A DNA stretch of 64,000 nt from NCBI GenBank assembly GCA_028871055.1, contig JAGWON010000014.1, positions 27,233-91,232 of the forward strand. The letters are read 5' to 3'. The notes below the pieces were generated by a model. It was not told the origin of the DNA, did no database searches, and saw only the letters and a program-made list of their open reading frames with translations. This document shows positions 37,488-45,769 of the stretch, in pieces (within the stretch, counting starts at the first letter, position 1; each line of letters begins with the position of its first letter). The position numbers and the translations under genes are program-made. The stretch is from Alphaproteobacteria bacterium (lineage in GTDB: Bacteria > Pseudomonadota > Alphaproteobacteria > ATCC43930 > CGMCC-115725).

Positions 37488-38474
37488 ATGCAACTGGGAG
37501 TCGTCGGTCTGGGCCGCATGGGCGGCAATATCGTGCGCCGGCTGACGGCGCATGGGCACGAATGCGTCGTCTACGACCGCGCCACTGCCGCTGTCGCCAG
37601 CCTTGCCAAGGAAAAAGGTGTCACCGGATCGGGCAGCCTCGCCGACCTCGTGCGGCACCTCAAGCCCCCGCGCGCGGTTTGGGTGATGCTGCCGGCGGGT
37701 GAGCCGACCGAGCAGACGGTGGCCGAGTTCGGGACGCTGCTCGCCGCGGGCGATACCGTCATCGACGGCGGCAATTCGTTCTGGCAGGACGACATCCGCC
37801 GCGCCAAGGCCTTATCAGCCAACGGTATCCATTACGTCGATACCGGCACGAGCGGCGGCGTCTGGGGCCTGGAGCGCGGCTACTGCCTGATGATCGGCGG
37901 CGAGAAGCCGGTGATCGATCGGCTCGACCCGATCTTTGCCGCGCTCGCGCCCGGCCGCGGCCGGATTCCGCCTACGCCGCACCGCGACGGCCGCGATCAG
38001 CGGCCCGAGCGGGGCTATCTCCATGCCGGCCCGCCGGGTGCCGGCCATTTCGTCAAGATGGTGCACAACGGCATCGAATACGGCTTGATGCAGGCTTATG
38101 CCGAGGGCTTCGATATCCTGCGCCACGCGGCGTGCGCCGATTTGCCAGCGGGGCATCGGATGGAGCTCAACGTCGCGGATATCGCCGAGGTGTGGCGGCG
38201 CGGCAGCGTGATCTCGTCCTGGCTGCTCGATCTGATCGCCGCGGCGCTGGCTGAGGATTCCGCGCTCGCCGGCTTCAGCGGCTACGTCGAAGACTCGGGC
38301 GAGGGCCGCTGGACGATCGCGGCGGCGCTGGCCGAGGCGGTACCGGCCGAGGTGCTGTCGGCCGCGCTCTACACCCGCTTCCGCTCGCGCGAGCAATCGA
38401 GCTTCGCCGAGAAACTGCTGTCGGCCATGCGTAAGGGATTCGGTGGCCACGTCGAACACCCAGGCACGGGCTAA
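37488..38474 (+). CDS. gnd: 6-phosphogluconate dehydrogenase, short form
   Basis: The 328-residue protein is the short (about 300-330 residue) type of 6-phosphogluconate dehydrogenase, not the 470-residue E. coli type. The Rossmann motif GLGRMGGN is at residues 5-12. Family motifs follow: [47 protein letters not shown] and the catalytic [19 protein letters not shown]. It makes ribulose-5-phosphate with release of CO2; many short forms prefer NAD. A weak GCGGAAAG precedes the ATG. It leads a pentose phosphate operon, its TAA overlapping the zwf start by one base (TAATG). Confidence 0.92.
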   Translation: MQLGVVGLGRMGGNIVRRLTAHGHECVVYDRATAAVASLAKEKGVTGSGSLADLVRHLKPPRAVWVMLPAGEPTEQTVAEFGTLLAAGDTVIDGGNSFWQDDIRRAKALSANGIHYVDTGTSGGVWGLERGYCLMIGGEKPVIDRLDPIFAALAPGRGRIPPTPHRDGRDQRPERGYLHAGPPGAGHFVKMVHNGIEYGLMQAYAEGFDILRHAACADLPAGHRMELNVADIAEVWRRGSVISSWLLDLIAAALAEDSALAGFSGYVEDSGEGRWTIAAALAEAVPAEVLSAALYTRFRSREQSSFAEKLLSAMRKGFGGHVEHPGTG

Positions 38475-40000
38475 TGCTGCGTCACAGCCGCGAAGGGGCG
38501 CGCCCGGCCGATCCGTGCACGCTCGCCATCTTCGGCGCGTCGGGCGATCTGACGCAGCGGCTGCTGATGCCGGCGCTCTACCATCTGGCGTCTGCCGGCT
38601 TGCTGCCCGATGACTTCGCCGTGGTCGGCGTGGCGCGCGCGCCGATGAGCGATGCGCAGTTCCGCGCCCATATCGGCGGTGCGCTGCGGAAATTCGCCGG
38701 CGCGAAGCTCGATCCGGCGACGCGCGAGTGGCTGCTCGGCCGCCTGTCCTATCTGCGGGGCGACTTCGACGAAGCCGAGACCTTCGACCGCCTCGGCGCG
38801 GCGCTCGCCCGGCGCGACCGCGCCGGCCGGAGCAACGCGCTCTTCTATCTGGCGACGCCGCCGACGCTCTTCGCGCCGCTCGCCGAGCAGATCGGCCGCG
38901 CTGGTCTCGCCAAGCCGGCGCACGGCGCCTGGTCTCGGCTCATCGTCGAGAAGCCGTTCGGCGCCGATCTCGAATCCGCGCGCGAGCTTAACCGCCGCAT
39001 CCGCGCCGTCTTTGCCGAAGACCAGACCTATCGGATCGACCATTTTCTCGGCAAGGAGACGGTGCAGAACATCCTCGCCCTGCGCTTCGCCAACAACCTC
39101 TTCGAGTCGTTGTGGAACCGCGACCGCATCGATTCGGTGCAGATCACTGTCGCCGAAGCCGTCGACGTCGCCGGCCGCGGCCGGTTTTACGACGCCACCG
39201 GCGCGCTGCGCGACATGGTGCCCAATCACCTGTTCCAGCTGCTGTCGCTCATCGGCATGGAGCCGCCGGCCTGCTTCGCGGCCGATGCGGTGCGCGCCGA
39301 GAAAACCAAGGTGCTCCAGGCGGTGCGCGCCTACGACCGCGCCGCGCCGTTCACGTGCGGCGTGCGCGGCCAGTACCGGGCGGGCAAGATCGACGGCAAG
39401 GCGGTCGTCGCCTACCGCCGGGCGCCCGACGTGGCGCGCACCAGCCCGACCGAGACCTATGTCGCGCTCAAACTGCTGATCGATACGTGGCGCTGGGCCG
39501 GCGTGCCGTTCTATCTGCGCACCGGCAAGGCGCTCAAGGCGCGGCGCACCGAAATCGCGATCAAGTTCCGCGAAGCGCCGCTCGCCATCTTCCGCGATAC
39601 GCCGGTCGACCGGCTGGCACAGAACTTCGTCATCATCGGTATCGCGCCCGAGGAAGGCATCTCGCTCGAATTCAATGCCAAGGTGCCTGGACCGCACATC
39701 TATCTCCGGGGCGTCGACATGGATTTCAGGTACAAGGATTACTTCGCGGCCGAGCCCAATACGGGTTACGAGACGTTGATCTATGATTGCATGATCGGCG
39801 ATCAGATCCTGTTCCAACACGCCGAAGATGTCGAAGCGGCATGGCGCGTGGTGCAGCCCTTCCTCGATTGCTGGCGCCGCGACCGCGCCAAGGGGCTCGA
39901 TTTCTACCCCGCCGGCAGCGATGGGCCGAAGGCCGCCGAGCAGCTGCTGGCGCGCGACCACCGGCAGTGGCGGCCGATCGCACCGGAGCCGGCGCCATGA
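38474..40000 (+). CDS. zwf: Glucose-6-phosphate 1-dehydrogenase
   Basis: The 508-residue enzyme oxidises glucose-6-phosphate to the lactone, producing NAD(P)H. The nucleotide-binding IFGASGDLTQRLLMPALY is at the N-terminus, IVEKPFGADLESARELN near 160, and the active-site YRIDHFLGKETVQN near 185-198, with the catalytic histidine in DHFLGKE. The length is standard. It overlaps gnd by TAATG and pgl by ATGA, so the three oxidative pentose phosphate enzymes are translationally coupled. NADPH from this step would support the sodB-linked oxidative stress theme. Confidence 0.97.
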   Translation: MLRHSREGARPADPCTLAIFGASGDLTQRLLMPALYHLASAGLLPDDFAVVGVARAPMSDAQFRAHIGGALRKFAGAKLDPATREWLLGRLSYLRGDFDEAETFDRLGAALARRDRAGRSNALFYLATPPTLFAPLAEQIGRAGLAKPAHGAWSRLIVEKPFGADLESARELNRRIRAVFAEDQTYRIDHFLGKETVQNILALRFANNLFESLWNRDRIDSVQITVAEAVDVAGRGRFYDATGALRDMVPNHLFQLLSLIGMEPPACFAADAVRAEKTKVLQAVRAYDRAAPFTCGVRGQYRAGKIDGKAVVAYRRAPDVARTSPTETYVALKLLIDTWRWAGVPFYLRTGKALKARRTEIAIKFREAPLAIFRDTPVDRLAQNFVIIGIAPEEGISLEFNAKVPGPHIYLRGVDMDFRYKDYFAAEPNTGYETLIYDCMIGDQILFQHAEDVEAAWRVVQPFLDCWRRDRAKGLDFYPAGSDGPKAAEQLLARDHRQWRPIAPEPAP

Positions 40001-40737
40001 CTGCGGTCGAGGCGCGGACGAGCGGACGGCTGCCGGGGACCTACATCGTCCTGGCGGATGCCGAAATCCTAGCGCGGCACGTCGCCGCGTGGCTGCTCAA
40101 TCGCGTGCTCGGCGCGCCCGGCCGCATCGCCGTCTGCGTTGCCGGCGGCGACACACCCCGGCCGGCCTACGCGCTGCTCGCACAGTCGCCCTATCGCGAC
40201 TGTTTCCCATGGGACCGCGTGCATTGGTTCTGGGGCGACGAGCGCTGCGTCCCGCCCGATCATCCGCGCAGCAACTTTCGGATGGTGCGTGAAACGCTGC
40301 TCGATCGCGTCCCTGTGCTGCCGGCGCACATCCACCCGATACCGGCGGCGGACGGCCCGGTGCGCGCCGCGGCGGCCTACGCGGACGAACTCGAGCGCTT
40401 CTACGGCGCGGCTACGTTGGCACCGGAGCGGCCGCTGTTCGCGGCGACGCTGCTCGGCATCGGCACCAACGGCCACACCGCCTCGCTCTTTCCCGGCACC
40501 GCCGCGCTGCGCGAGATGGCGCGCTGGGTCGCCGCGGTGCCCGAGGCGACGCCAGAGCCGCGCGTGACTCTGACTTATCCGGCGCTCGACAGCAGCGGAG
40601 CCCTCGCCTTCCTCGCCAGCGGCGCGGCGAAGCGGCCGGTGCTCGAGCGGCTTGCGCGCGGCGACGATTTGCCCGCGGCACACATACATCCGGTCGGTCG
40701 CCTCACCTGGTTCGTCGATCAGGCAGCCGCGCCATGA
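39997..40737 (+). CDS. pgl: 6-phosphogluconolactonase
   Basis: The 246-residue NagB/DevB-type lactonase hydrolyses 6-phosphoglucono-lactone. Motifs are CVAGGDTPRPAYALL, VHWFWGDERCVPPDHPRSN and LLGIGTNGHTASLFPGT, the last containing the catalytic-site glycine and histidine. The ATGA overlap with zwf fixes the start, and its own stop overlaps the next gene in the same way. It completes the step between Zwf and Gnd. Confidence 0.95.
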   Translation: MTAVEARTSGRLPGTYIVLADAEILARHVAAWLLNRVLGAPGRIAVCVAGGDTPRPAYALLAQSPYRDCFPWDRVHWFWGDERCVPPDHPRSNFRMVRETLLDRVPVLPAHIHPIPAADGPVRAAAAYADELERFYGAATLAPERPLFAATLLGIGTNGHTASLFPGTAALREMARWVAAVPEATPEPRVTLTYPALDSSGALAFLASGAAKRPVLERLARGDDLPAAHIHPVGRLTWFVDQAAAP

Positions 40738-41531
40738 GAGGCGATGCCGGACCGCTGCCGCGCGCGGTCGCGATCGAGCGGGCCGCGCCGCCGTTCACGC
40801 TGGCGATCGACATCGGCGGCTCGCACATCAAGGCGTCGGTGCTCGATCGCGGCGGTGCGATGGCCGCGGCGCCGGTGCACGTGCCGACGCCGCTGCCGGC
40901 GACGCCGCAGGCGCTGCTGCGCGCCATCGCCGGCCTTGCCCGCATGCTGCCGGCATACGACCGGGTATCGGCCGGCTTTCCCGGTTACGTCCGCCGTGGC
41001 CGCGTTCATACGGCGCCCAATCTCGGCACCGCGCACTGGGCCGGGTTCCAGTTCGATCGCGCGCTGGCGCGCCGCCTCCGGAAGCCGGCGCGCGTACTCA
41101 ACGACGCCGATGTCCAGGGCCTCGGCGCGATCGAGGGACGCGGTCTCGAATGCGTCTTGACTCTCGGCACCGGCGTCGGCTCGTCGCTGTTCCAGGACGG
41201 ACGATTGTTGCCGCATCTCGAGCTCGGCCAGCATCCGATCGCCAAGGGCAGAACCTACGATCAATATCTCGGCAATGCCGCGCTGGAGAAAAAGGGCCGA
41301 CGCACGTGGAACCGCCGTCTGCGCAAGGCGATCGACATCGTCCGCACCCTGGTGAACTTCGATCGCCTTTACCTGGGCGGCGGTAACACCCGCCTGATCG
41401 ACTTCGAACTGCCGCGCGATGTCAAAATCAGAGCCAATGCCGACGGCATCATCGGCGGCATCCATCTGTGGGATCCGGCGCTTGGCCCGGTTTTCGAACG
41501 GAAGCGGCGCGGCGCAGCGACACGCGATTGA
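40734..41531 (+). CDS. ROK-type glucokinase, polyphosphate glucokinase-like
   Basis: The 265-residue kinase has the ASKHA phosphate loop LAIDIGGSHIKASVLD near residues 23-38, the catalytic-base region VLNDADVQGLGAIEGRG, and the second phosphate loop LTLGTGVGSSLFQDG. Its small size, LELGQHPIAKGRTYDQYLG, and WNRRLRKAIDIVRTLVNFDR near 205 recall polyphosphate glucokinases, which can use polyphosphate as well as ATP. The CxCGxxGC zinc motif of many ROK kinases is absent. It would supply glucose-6-phosphate to Zwf, with which it is cotranscribed (ATGA overlap with pgl). Phosphate donor is inferred. Confidence 0.82.
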   Translation: MRGDAGPLPRAVAIERAAPPFTLAIDIGGSHIKASVLDRGGAMAAAPVHVPTPLPATPQALLRAIAGLARMLPAYDRVSAGFPGYVRRGRVHTAPNLGTAHWAGFQFDRALARRLRKPARVLNDADVQGLGAIEGRGLECVLTLGTGVGSSLFQDGRLLPHLELGQHPIAKGRTYDQYLGNAALEKKGRRTWNRRLRKAIDIVRTLVNFDRLYLGGGNTRLIDFELPRDVKIRANADGIIGGIHLWDPALGPVFERKRRGAATRD

Positions 41532-41677
41532 AGCGGCCGACCAAGCCGATGCACACGCCCGCGTCAATCGGCGCCGCGAGCGGTCTTGTCTTTTCTGCCG
41601 AATCGTTCATGGTTGTGCCACCGGCTCGACCGCAGCCTCGCAGGCACGACCGGACGGACGCGATTGGACGCGGTGAT

Positions 41678-41702
41678 GGAACCGCGTTGGGAGCGCGGTG
41701 TT
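41678..41702 (+). promoter_or_regulatory. Predicted EcfG-type promoter of the YqjD/YqjE-like pair
   Basis: GGAAC (41678-41682) and GTT (41700-41702) are separated by 17 bases, fitting the GGAAC-N18-TT form of the EcfG/RpoE2 consensus. The base before GTT is T, not C. It lies 58 bases upstream of the DUF883 start codon in an otherwise empty 229-base gap. Confidence 0.65.
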
Positions 41703-41760
41703 TTTCTTGCACGCCGCCTTTCAGCCGGCGGCCGCGTATCGCATTGCCGCAGGAGTGACG

Positions 41761-42063
41761 ATGACCGATAACGCCAGAGCTCGAACCGATGGTGCCGACC
41801 TCGACGTCATCCGCGACGACATTGAGGCGCTGCGCAAGGACCTCTCGCGCCTTATGGAGCACGTGAAATCGGGTGCGTTCCAGAATATCGCCGGCTGGGT
41901 CGAGGAAATGTCCGACGACGCGCGGCGGCTCTACAGTCAGGTGCTCTCCGAAGGCGAACGCAGCGCCGAAGCGCTGGCCCGTCAGGTCGACGAGCGGCCG
42001 CTCGCGAGCCTGCTGATCGCCTTCGGTCTTGGCTTCCTCGGCGGCCGGCTCGTCCTGCGCTAG
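41761..42063 (+). CDS. DUF883-family membrane-anchored protein (ElaB/YqjD-like)
   Basis: The 100-residue protein has a long charged helix (DLDVIRDDIEALRKDLSRLM) and ends in a C-terminal membrane anchor with the family signature: RPLASLLIAFGLGFLGGRLV. In E. coli, YqjD and ElaB anchor ribosomes to the inner membrane in stationary phase and are RpoS-dependent. Here the stress sigma is replaced by a predicted EcfG-type promoter at 41678. GCAGGAGTGACG before the ATG is a good ribosome site. A YqjE-like gene follows 13 bases later, as in the E. coli yqjDE order. Confidence 0.85.
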   Translation: MTDNARARTDGADLDVIRDDIEALRKDLSRLMEHVKSGAFQNIAGWVEEMSDDARRLYSQVLSEGERSAEALARQVDERPLASLLIAFGLGFLGGRLVLR

Positions 42064-42076
42064 GCCGCCGAAACCG

Positions 42077-42511
42077 ATGGACGGCATCGCCAAGCTCGCC
42101 CTGACCGTCCTCGCCCAGATCGCCACTGCCGAACGCATCCGAACGACCGCGCCGCAGATCATCCTGGCGGCGGTGCTCGCCTTGCTCGTCGTCGCCGCGG
42201 TGGCGGGCGGAATCGGCTGCGGCGTGGCCGCGCTCTGGATCGCGCTGCTGCCATCGGTCGGCCCCTGGGGTGCGCCGCTCGTTTGCGGCAGCGTTCTGCT
42301 GCTCGCCGCCGCTGCGCTGGCGGGTGCCGGGTATCTGCTGCTGCGCCACCGCCGGCCGAAGATGGAGAGCGGAGTCCTCGCGGCGGCGATCGAGAGCAGC
42401 GACTTCGCACCGCTGGTCCACGAGTACAAATGGCTGCTGCTGGCGCTGGCGCTGCTGGGCGGCATGACCGCCGCCGGCCGGCGCGCCAAGGATCCACCCG
42501 AAAAGCCCTAG
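42077..42511 (+). CDS. Phage-holin-3_6-like (YqjE-type) membrane protein
   Basis: The 144-residue protein has two clear membrane helices: IILAAVLALLVVAAVAGGIG near 31-50 and a second at about 55-90 (LVCGSVLLLAAAALAGAGYL). A third, weaker segment is WLLLALALLGGM near the C-terminus. The layout fits the YqjE/holin-3_6 family that accompanies YqjD. Despite the family name no phage gene is nearby. It is the second gene of the stress-promoter unit and overlaps the GH15 gene tail to tail by CTAG (42508-42511). Confidence 0.75.
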   Translation: MDGIAKLALTVLAQIATAERIRTTAPQIILAAVLALLVVAAVAGGIGCGVAALWIALLPSVGPWGAPLVCGSVLLLAAAALAGAGYLLLRHRRPKMESGVLAAAIESSDFAPLVHEYKWLLLALALLGGMTAAGRRAKDPPEKP

Positions 42512-44325
42512 CCGCCGGCGCGATGCTCGGCCGGCCCTTTGCGCAGAATGAGATTATGCGCTGTGTTGATGAGTCCGACATGCGAGAACGCCTGCGGAAA
42601 ATTCCCGAGTAACCGCTTGGCGTGCGGATCGTATTCCTCGGCGAGCAGACCCACGTCGTTGCGCAACGCCAGCAACCGCTCGAATAGCACGCGCGCCTCG
42701 CGCCGGCGCCCGACAAGGGCATAGTTGTCGGCCAGCCAGAACGAGCAGATCAGAAACGCGCCTTCGTCGCCCGATAAACCGTCAGGCGTCTGATCCGGAA
42801 GATAGCGCCGAACCAGGCCGTCTAACGTCAACTCGTCGGCGATGGCATCCCTCGTCTTGATCACGCGTGGATCGTCGGGCGGCAAGAAGCCGACCAGCGG
42901 AATCCGCAATAACGCTGCGTCGAGCGCCTTGCCGCCGAATCGTTGCACGAAGACCCCACGCTCGGGATCGACGCCGCGCGTGCAGGCTTCGCGGTGGATT
43001 TGGTCGCGCACCGCGGCCCAGCGTTTCACCGGACCCTTGAAGCCGAATTTCCCGGCGGAACGGACCGCGCGGTCGAATGCCACCCAGGCCATCACCGCGG
43101 AATGGGTGTTGCGCTGTACGTCGCGGCGTGCCTCCCAGATGCCGGAATCGGGTTTCTGCCAGTGGCCTTCGAGATAATTGAGCAGTTCCTGCTGGACGCG
43201 TTCGGCATCGTCCTCGGGTTCCGCACCGTGCACGCGCGCGGTGTAGAACGCGTCCATCACTTCGCCATAGATATCGGTCTGCCGCTGCAGATGGGCGGCG
43301 TTGCCGATCCGCACCGGCCGGCTGCCGGCGTAACCTGCGAGCCACGGCACCTCGTATTCGCTCAGGCGCCGCTCGCCGGCGATGCCGTACATGATCTGCA
43401 TGTCGGCGGGCGCGCCGGCCACTGCACGCAGGAGCCATTCGCGCCAGACTTTGGCTTCCTCGATGTAGCCAGAAAGGATGAAGGCAAGGAGCGTGAATGT
43501 CGCGTCACGCAGCCAGCAATAGCGGTAATCCCAGTTGCGTGAGCCACCGAGCTTCTCCGGCAGCGACGTGGTCGCTGCTGCGACGATGCCGCCGGTCGGC
43601 GCATAGGTAAGGGCCTTGAGAGTCAACAGGGAGCGTATGACCGCGTCGTGCCACTCGCCGCCGACCTCGGGCGCACACCGCGCGCTCCATTGCCGCCAGA
43701 ACGCCTCGGTATCGTGTAGCGCCGCAATCGGGTCGAGTGCCGGCGGCTCGTCGTCGTATGAGCGGCACCAAGTCAGCGCGCACGGCACCACCTCGCCCGC
43801 GCGGACGGTGAACTCGCCGACGGTCGTTCGGTCGCGGCCAGTGAGCTCGATCGACGTCCGCAACAGGATGGCCTCGGGTCCGGCAACCGCGCGTATGCCA
43901 TGGGCGCGCCGGCGAACCCACGGGACGATGTTGCCATAATCGAAGCGGAAAATGGCTTCGAGCTTCATCGGCACGGTGCCGCGGTCGCCGCGGACGATCC
44001 GCATCACGTCTACCGCGCCGTGACGCGCCTTGGGCATGAAGTCGATCAGCGTGACGACGCCGGAATCGCAGTTAAACCGCGTCTCAAGCACCATCGTGTG
44101 GCCGCGATAGCGGCGCTCGATCGTTCTCGCGGGCTCGGCCGGCGCGATCAGCCAGCGCCCGTTGTCGGGCGCGCCGAGCAACGCCGCGAAGCATGCCGCG
44201 GAGTCGAAACGGGGCAGTGGCAGCCAATCGATCGAACCGACGCGGCTGATCAGCGCCGCCGTGGCACAGTTGCCGATCAGCGCGTAATCCTCGATCCGCG
44301 CCGCCGTATTGCCCTGCGCGCTCAT
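42508..44325 (-). CDS. GH15-family glycosidase (glucoamylase/trehalase-like)
   Basis: The 605-residue protein follows bacterial GH15 enzymes: an N-terminal beta domain (IEDYALIGNCATAALISRVG, SIDWLPLPRFDSAACFAALL), then the alpha/alpha barrel. Barrel motifs are SRNWDYRYCWLRDATFTLLA around the first catalytic region and LLAEEYDPHAKRLLGNFPQA around the second acid. There is no signal peptide. Some members of this subgroup are trehalases, which would suit the trehalose genes; glucoamylase or dextran-type activity is equally possible. The gene is single and points towards the YqjE-like gene. No EcfG-type promoter was found before it. Confidence 0.88.
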   Translation of the reverse strand: MSAQGNTAARIEDYALIGNCATAALISRVGSIDWLPLPRFDSAACFAALLGAPDNGRWLIAPAEPARTIERRYRGHTMVLETRFNCDSGVVTLIDFMPKARHGAVDVMRIVRGDRGTVPMKLEAIFRFDYGNIVPWVRRRAHGIRAVAGPEAILLRTSIELTGRDRTTVGEFTVRAGEVVPCALTWCRSYDDEPPALDPIAALHDTEAFWRQWSARCAPEVGGEWHDAVIRSLLTLKALTYAPTGGIVAAATTSLPEKLGGSRNWDYRYCWLRDATFTLLAFILSGYIEEAKVWREWLLRAVAGAPADMQIMYGIAGERRLSEYEVPWLAGYAGSRPVRIGNAAHLQRQTDIYGEVMDAFYTARVHGAEPEDDAERVQQELLNYLEGHWQKPDSGIWEARRDVQRNTHSAVMAWVAFDRAVRSAGKFGFKGPVKRWAAVRDQIHREACTRGVDPERGVFVQRFGGKALDAALLRIPLVGFLPPDDPRVIKTRDAIADELTLDGLVRRYLPDQTPDGLSGDEGAFLICSFWLADNYALVGRRREARVLFERLLALRNDVGLLAEEYDPHAKRLLGNFPQAFSHVGLINTAHNLILRKGPAEHRAGG

Positions 44326-44505
44326 GCGCGAAGACGGTTGGGCGCAGTGGCCGATAGTGTCAAGCGGAACGGCGACAGCCGCAGCTTGGCGCTTGGCCGT
44401 TTGTAGCGCAGCATGGCCACCTACGGAAAAGACGCGCGTACTGCTGGAACGCCCGCGCGGATAAAATCGCGCCCGTCGGCACGGGGCCCCAGCCTGCGGG
44501 CATGC

Positions 44506-44688
44506 TCAGTGACGCAGCTTGAGATGCTTCACCAGCTCGAGAAAACGGCGCGGTAACGGCTCGGCAGAAATGCGGCCGTATACCTGGCGCAATGCCGCCG
44601 CGATCCGGTCGGCTTCCCACCGCGCCCGCTTTTCCGCGTGCACCTCGGATTCGCCGGACACTTGACGTTTTTGGTCGTGAGCCGCCAT
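44506..44688 (-). CDS. nepR: NepR-like anti-sigma factor, copy 2
   Basis: The 60-residue protein is close to the NepR consensus: DRIAAALRQVYGRISAEPLP then RRFLELVKHLK. The ALRQVY...EPLPxRFLELxxxLK pattern is a better match than copy 1. NepR binds EcfG and is displaced by phosphorylated PhyR. The gene stands between the GH15 gene and ku, 7.5 kb from ecfG and 4.5 kb from the PhyR-like gene. No clear ribosome binding site or EcfG-type promoter precedes it. Which NepR partners the local sigma factor cannot be told from sequence. Confidence 0.85.
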   Translation of the reverse strand: MAAHDQKRQVSGESEVHAEKRARWEADRIAAALRQVYGRISAEPLPRRFLELVKHLKLRH

Positions 44689-44879
44689 GGGGACCGACTG
44701 TGCTCAACCCTCGTGCCGCGAACCCTGCGTCGGCACGGAGCGGTTTTCCGGCGCGCGCGATATCGCGGGACAGACGAAACCGCCGTCGCCATCCGAGAAA
44801 TCGAAGCGGATTTTATCCATCATGGCGCCTCGCGCCGTCGCAATGAAAACGGCGCGGAGGGCGAATCGGTTCAACCGAA

Positions 44880-45752
44880 TCAGCCACGTGCCCGGCGCGG
44901 CTTGGCCGTGCGGCGCGGCCTCTGCCGTTTTGCGCCGCGCGTCGGCAGTCGTATTACGGTGCCGCCGCCAGCTGGAGGCGGGCCGCGCCGGCCGAGACTC
45001 GCCTTCAGCACCGCCATGAGATCGACGACCTTGGTATCGCGCGGCGGCTCGGGCACGGCGACGGTCTTGCCCCTGGCGCGCGCATCGACCAGCTCACGCA
45101 GGGCGCTCTCGTAGCGGTCCTCGAAATCCTTCGGTTCGAACTTGCCGCTGCTCTGGTCGATGATGCGTGCGGCGATGTCGACCATCCCCTTGTCGGGTTT
45201 GGCTGACGGAATGGCGTCGAATATCTCCTTGTCGCTGCGGATTTCCTGAGGATGACGCAGCATCTCGACCAGCATGCCGCTGCCGCGCGGCGTGATCGCG
45301 ACGGTGCGCTCGCGGTGCGACATGACGAGGCGGCCGAGCGCCGCCTTGCGGTGCGCGCGCATCGCCTCGCGGATGACGGCGAAGGCGTCCTCGCCACCCT
45401 TGTCGGGCGCAAGGTAATAGAGCCCGTCGATATAAACTGGGTCGATCGCGTCGCGGTCGACGAACTTTTCGATGTCGATGGTCTTGGTCGACGGCAAGCG
45501 GATATTCTTGAGCTCATCCTCCTCGACCGTGACGTAGTGGCCCTTTTCGACCTCGTAGCCGTGGACCAGCGTCTGGCGCTCGACCTCGCCAGTATCGGGG
45601 TCGTAGGGCCGCATCTGGATGCGATTCATAGTTTCTGGATTGAGCAGATGGAACGATACCATGCGCGCCTGCGTCGTCGCGTTGTAGAGCGTGACCGGAC
45701 ACGAAACCAGCGACACCTTGAGATGGCCTTTCCAGGACGGGCGATACGCCAT
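44880..45752 (-). CDS. ku: Ku protein (bacterial non-homologous end joining)
   Basis: The 290-residue DNA-end-binding protein has the Ku core from residue 5: SWKGHLKVSLVSCPVTLYNA, then LPSTKTIDIEKFV, HRKAALGRLVMSHRE and EIRSDKEIFDAIPSAKPDKG. The C-terminal tail (RPRRTAKPRRARG) is Lys/Arg-rich, as in many bacterial Ku proteins that contact DNA. GGGGAGA just before ATG 45752 supports the start. It lies 17 bases after ligD on the same strand, so LigD and Ku are made together. Ku homodimers hold broken ends for LigD. Confidence 0.96.
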   Translation of the reverse strand: MAYRPSWKGHLKVSLVSCPVTLYNATTQARMVSFHLLNPETMNRIQMRPYDPDTGEVERQTLVHGYEVEKGHYVTVEEDELKNIRLPSTKTIDIEKFVDRDAIDPVYIDGLYYLAPDKGGEDAFAVIREAMRAHRKAALGRLVMSHRERTVAITPRGSGMLVEMLRHPQEIRSDKEIFDAIPSAKPDKGMVDIAARIIDQSSGKFEPKDFEDRYESALRELVDARARGKTVAVPEPPRDTKVVDLMAVLKASLGRRGPPPAGGGTVIRLPTRGAKRQRPRRTAKPRRARG

Positions 45753-45769
45753 GTTTGTCTCCCCAGAGC

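Noticed and set aside
42077..42511. Prophage remnant because of the holin-type family
   Set aside because: The protein fits the YqjE branch, lies next to a YqjD-like gene, and no other phage gene is nearby.
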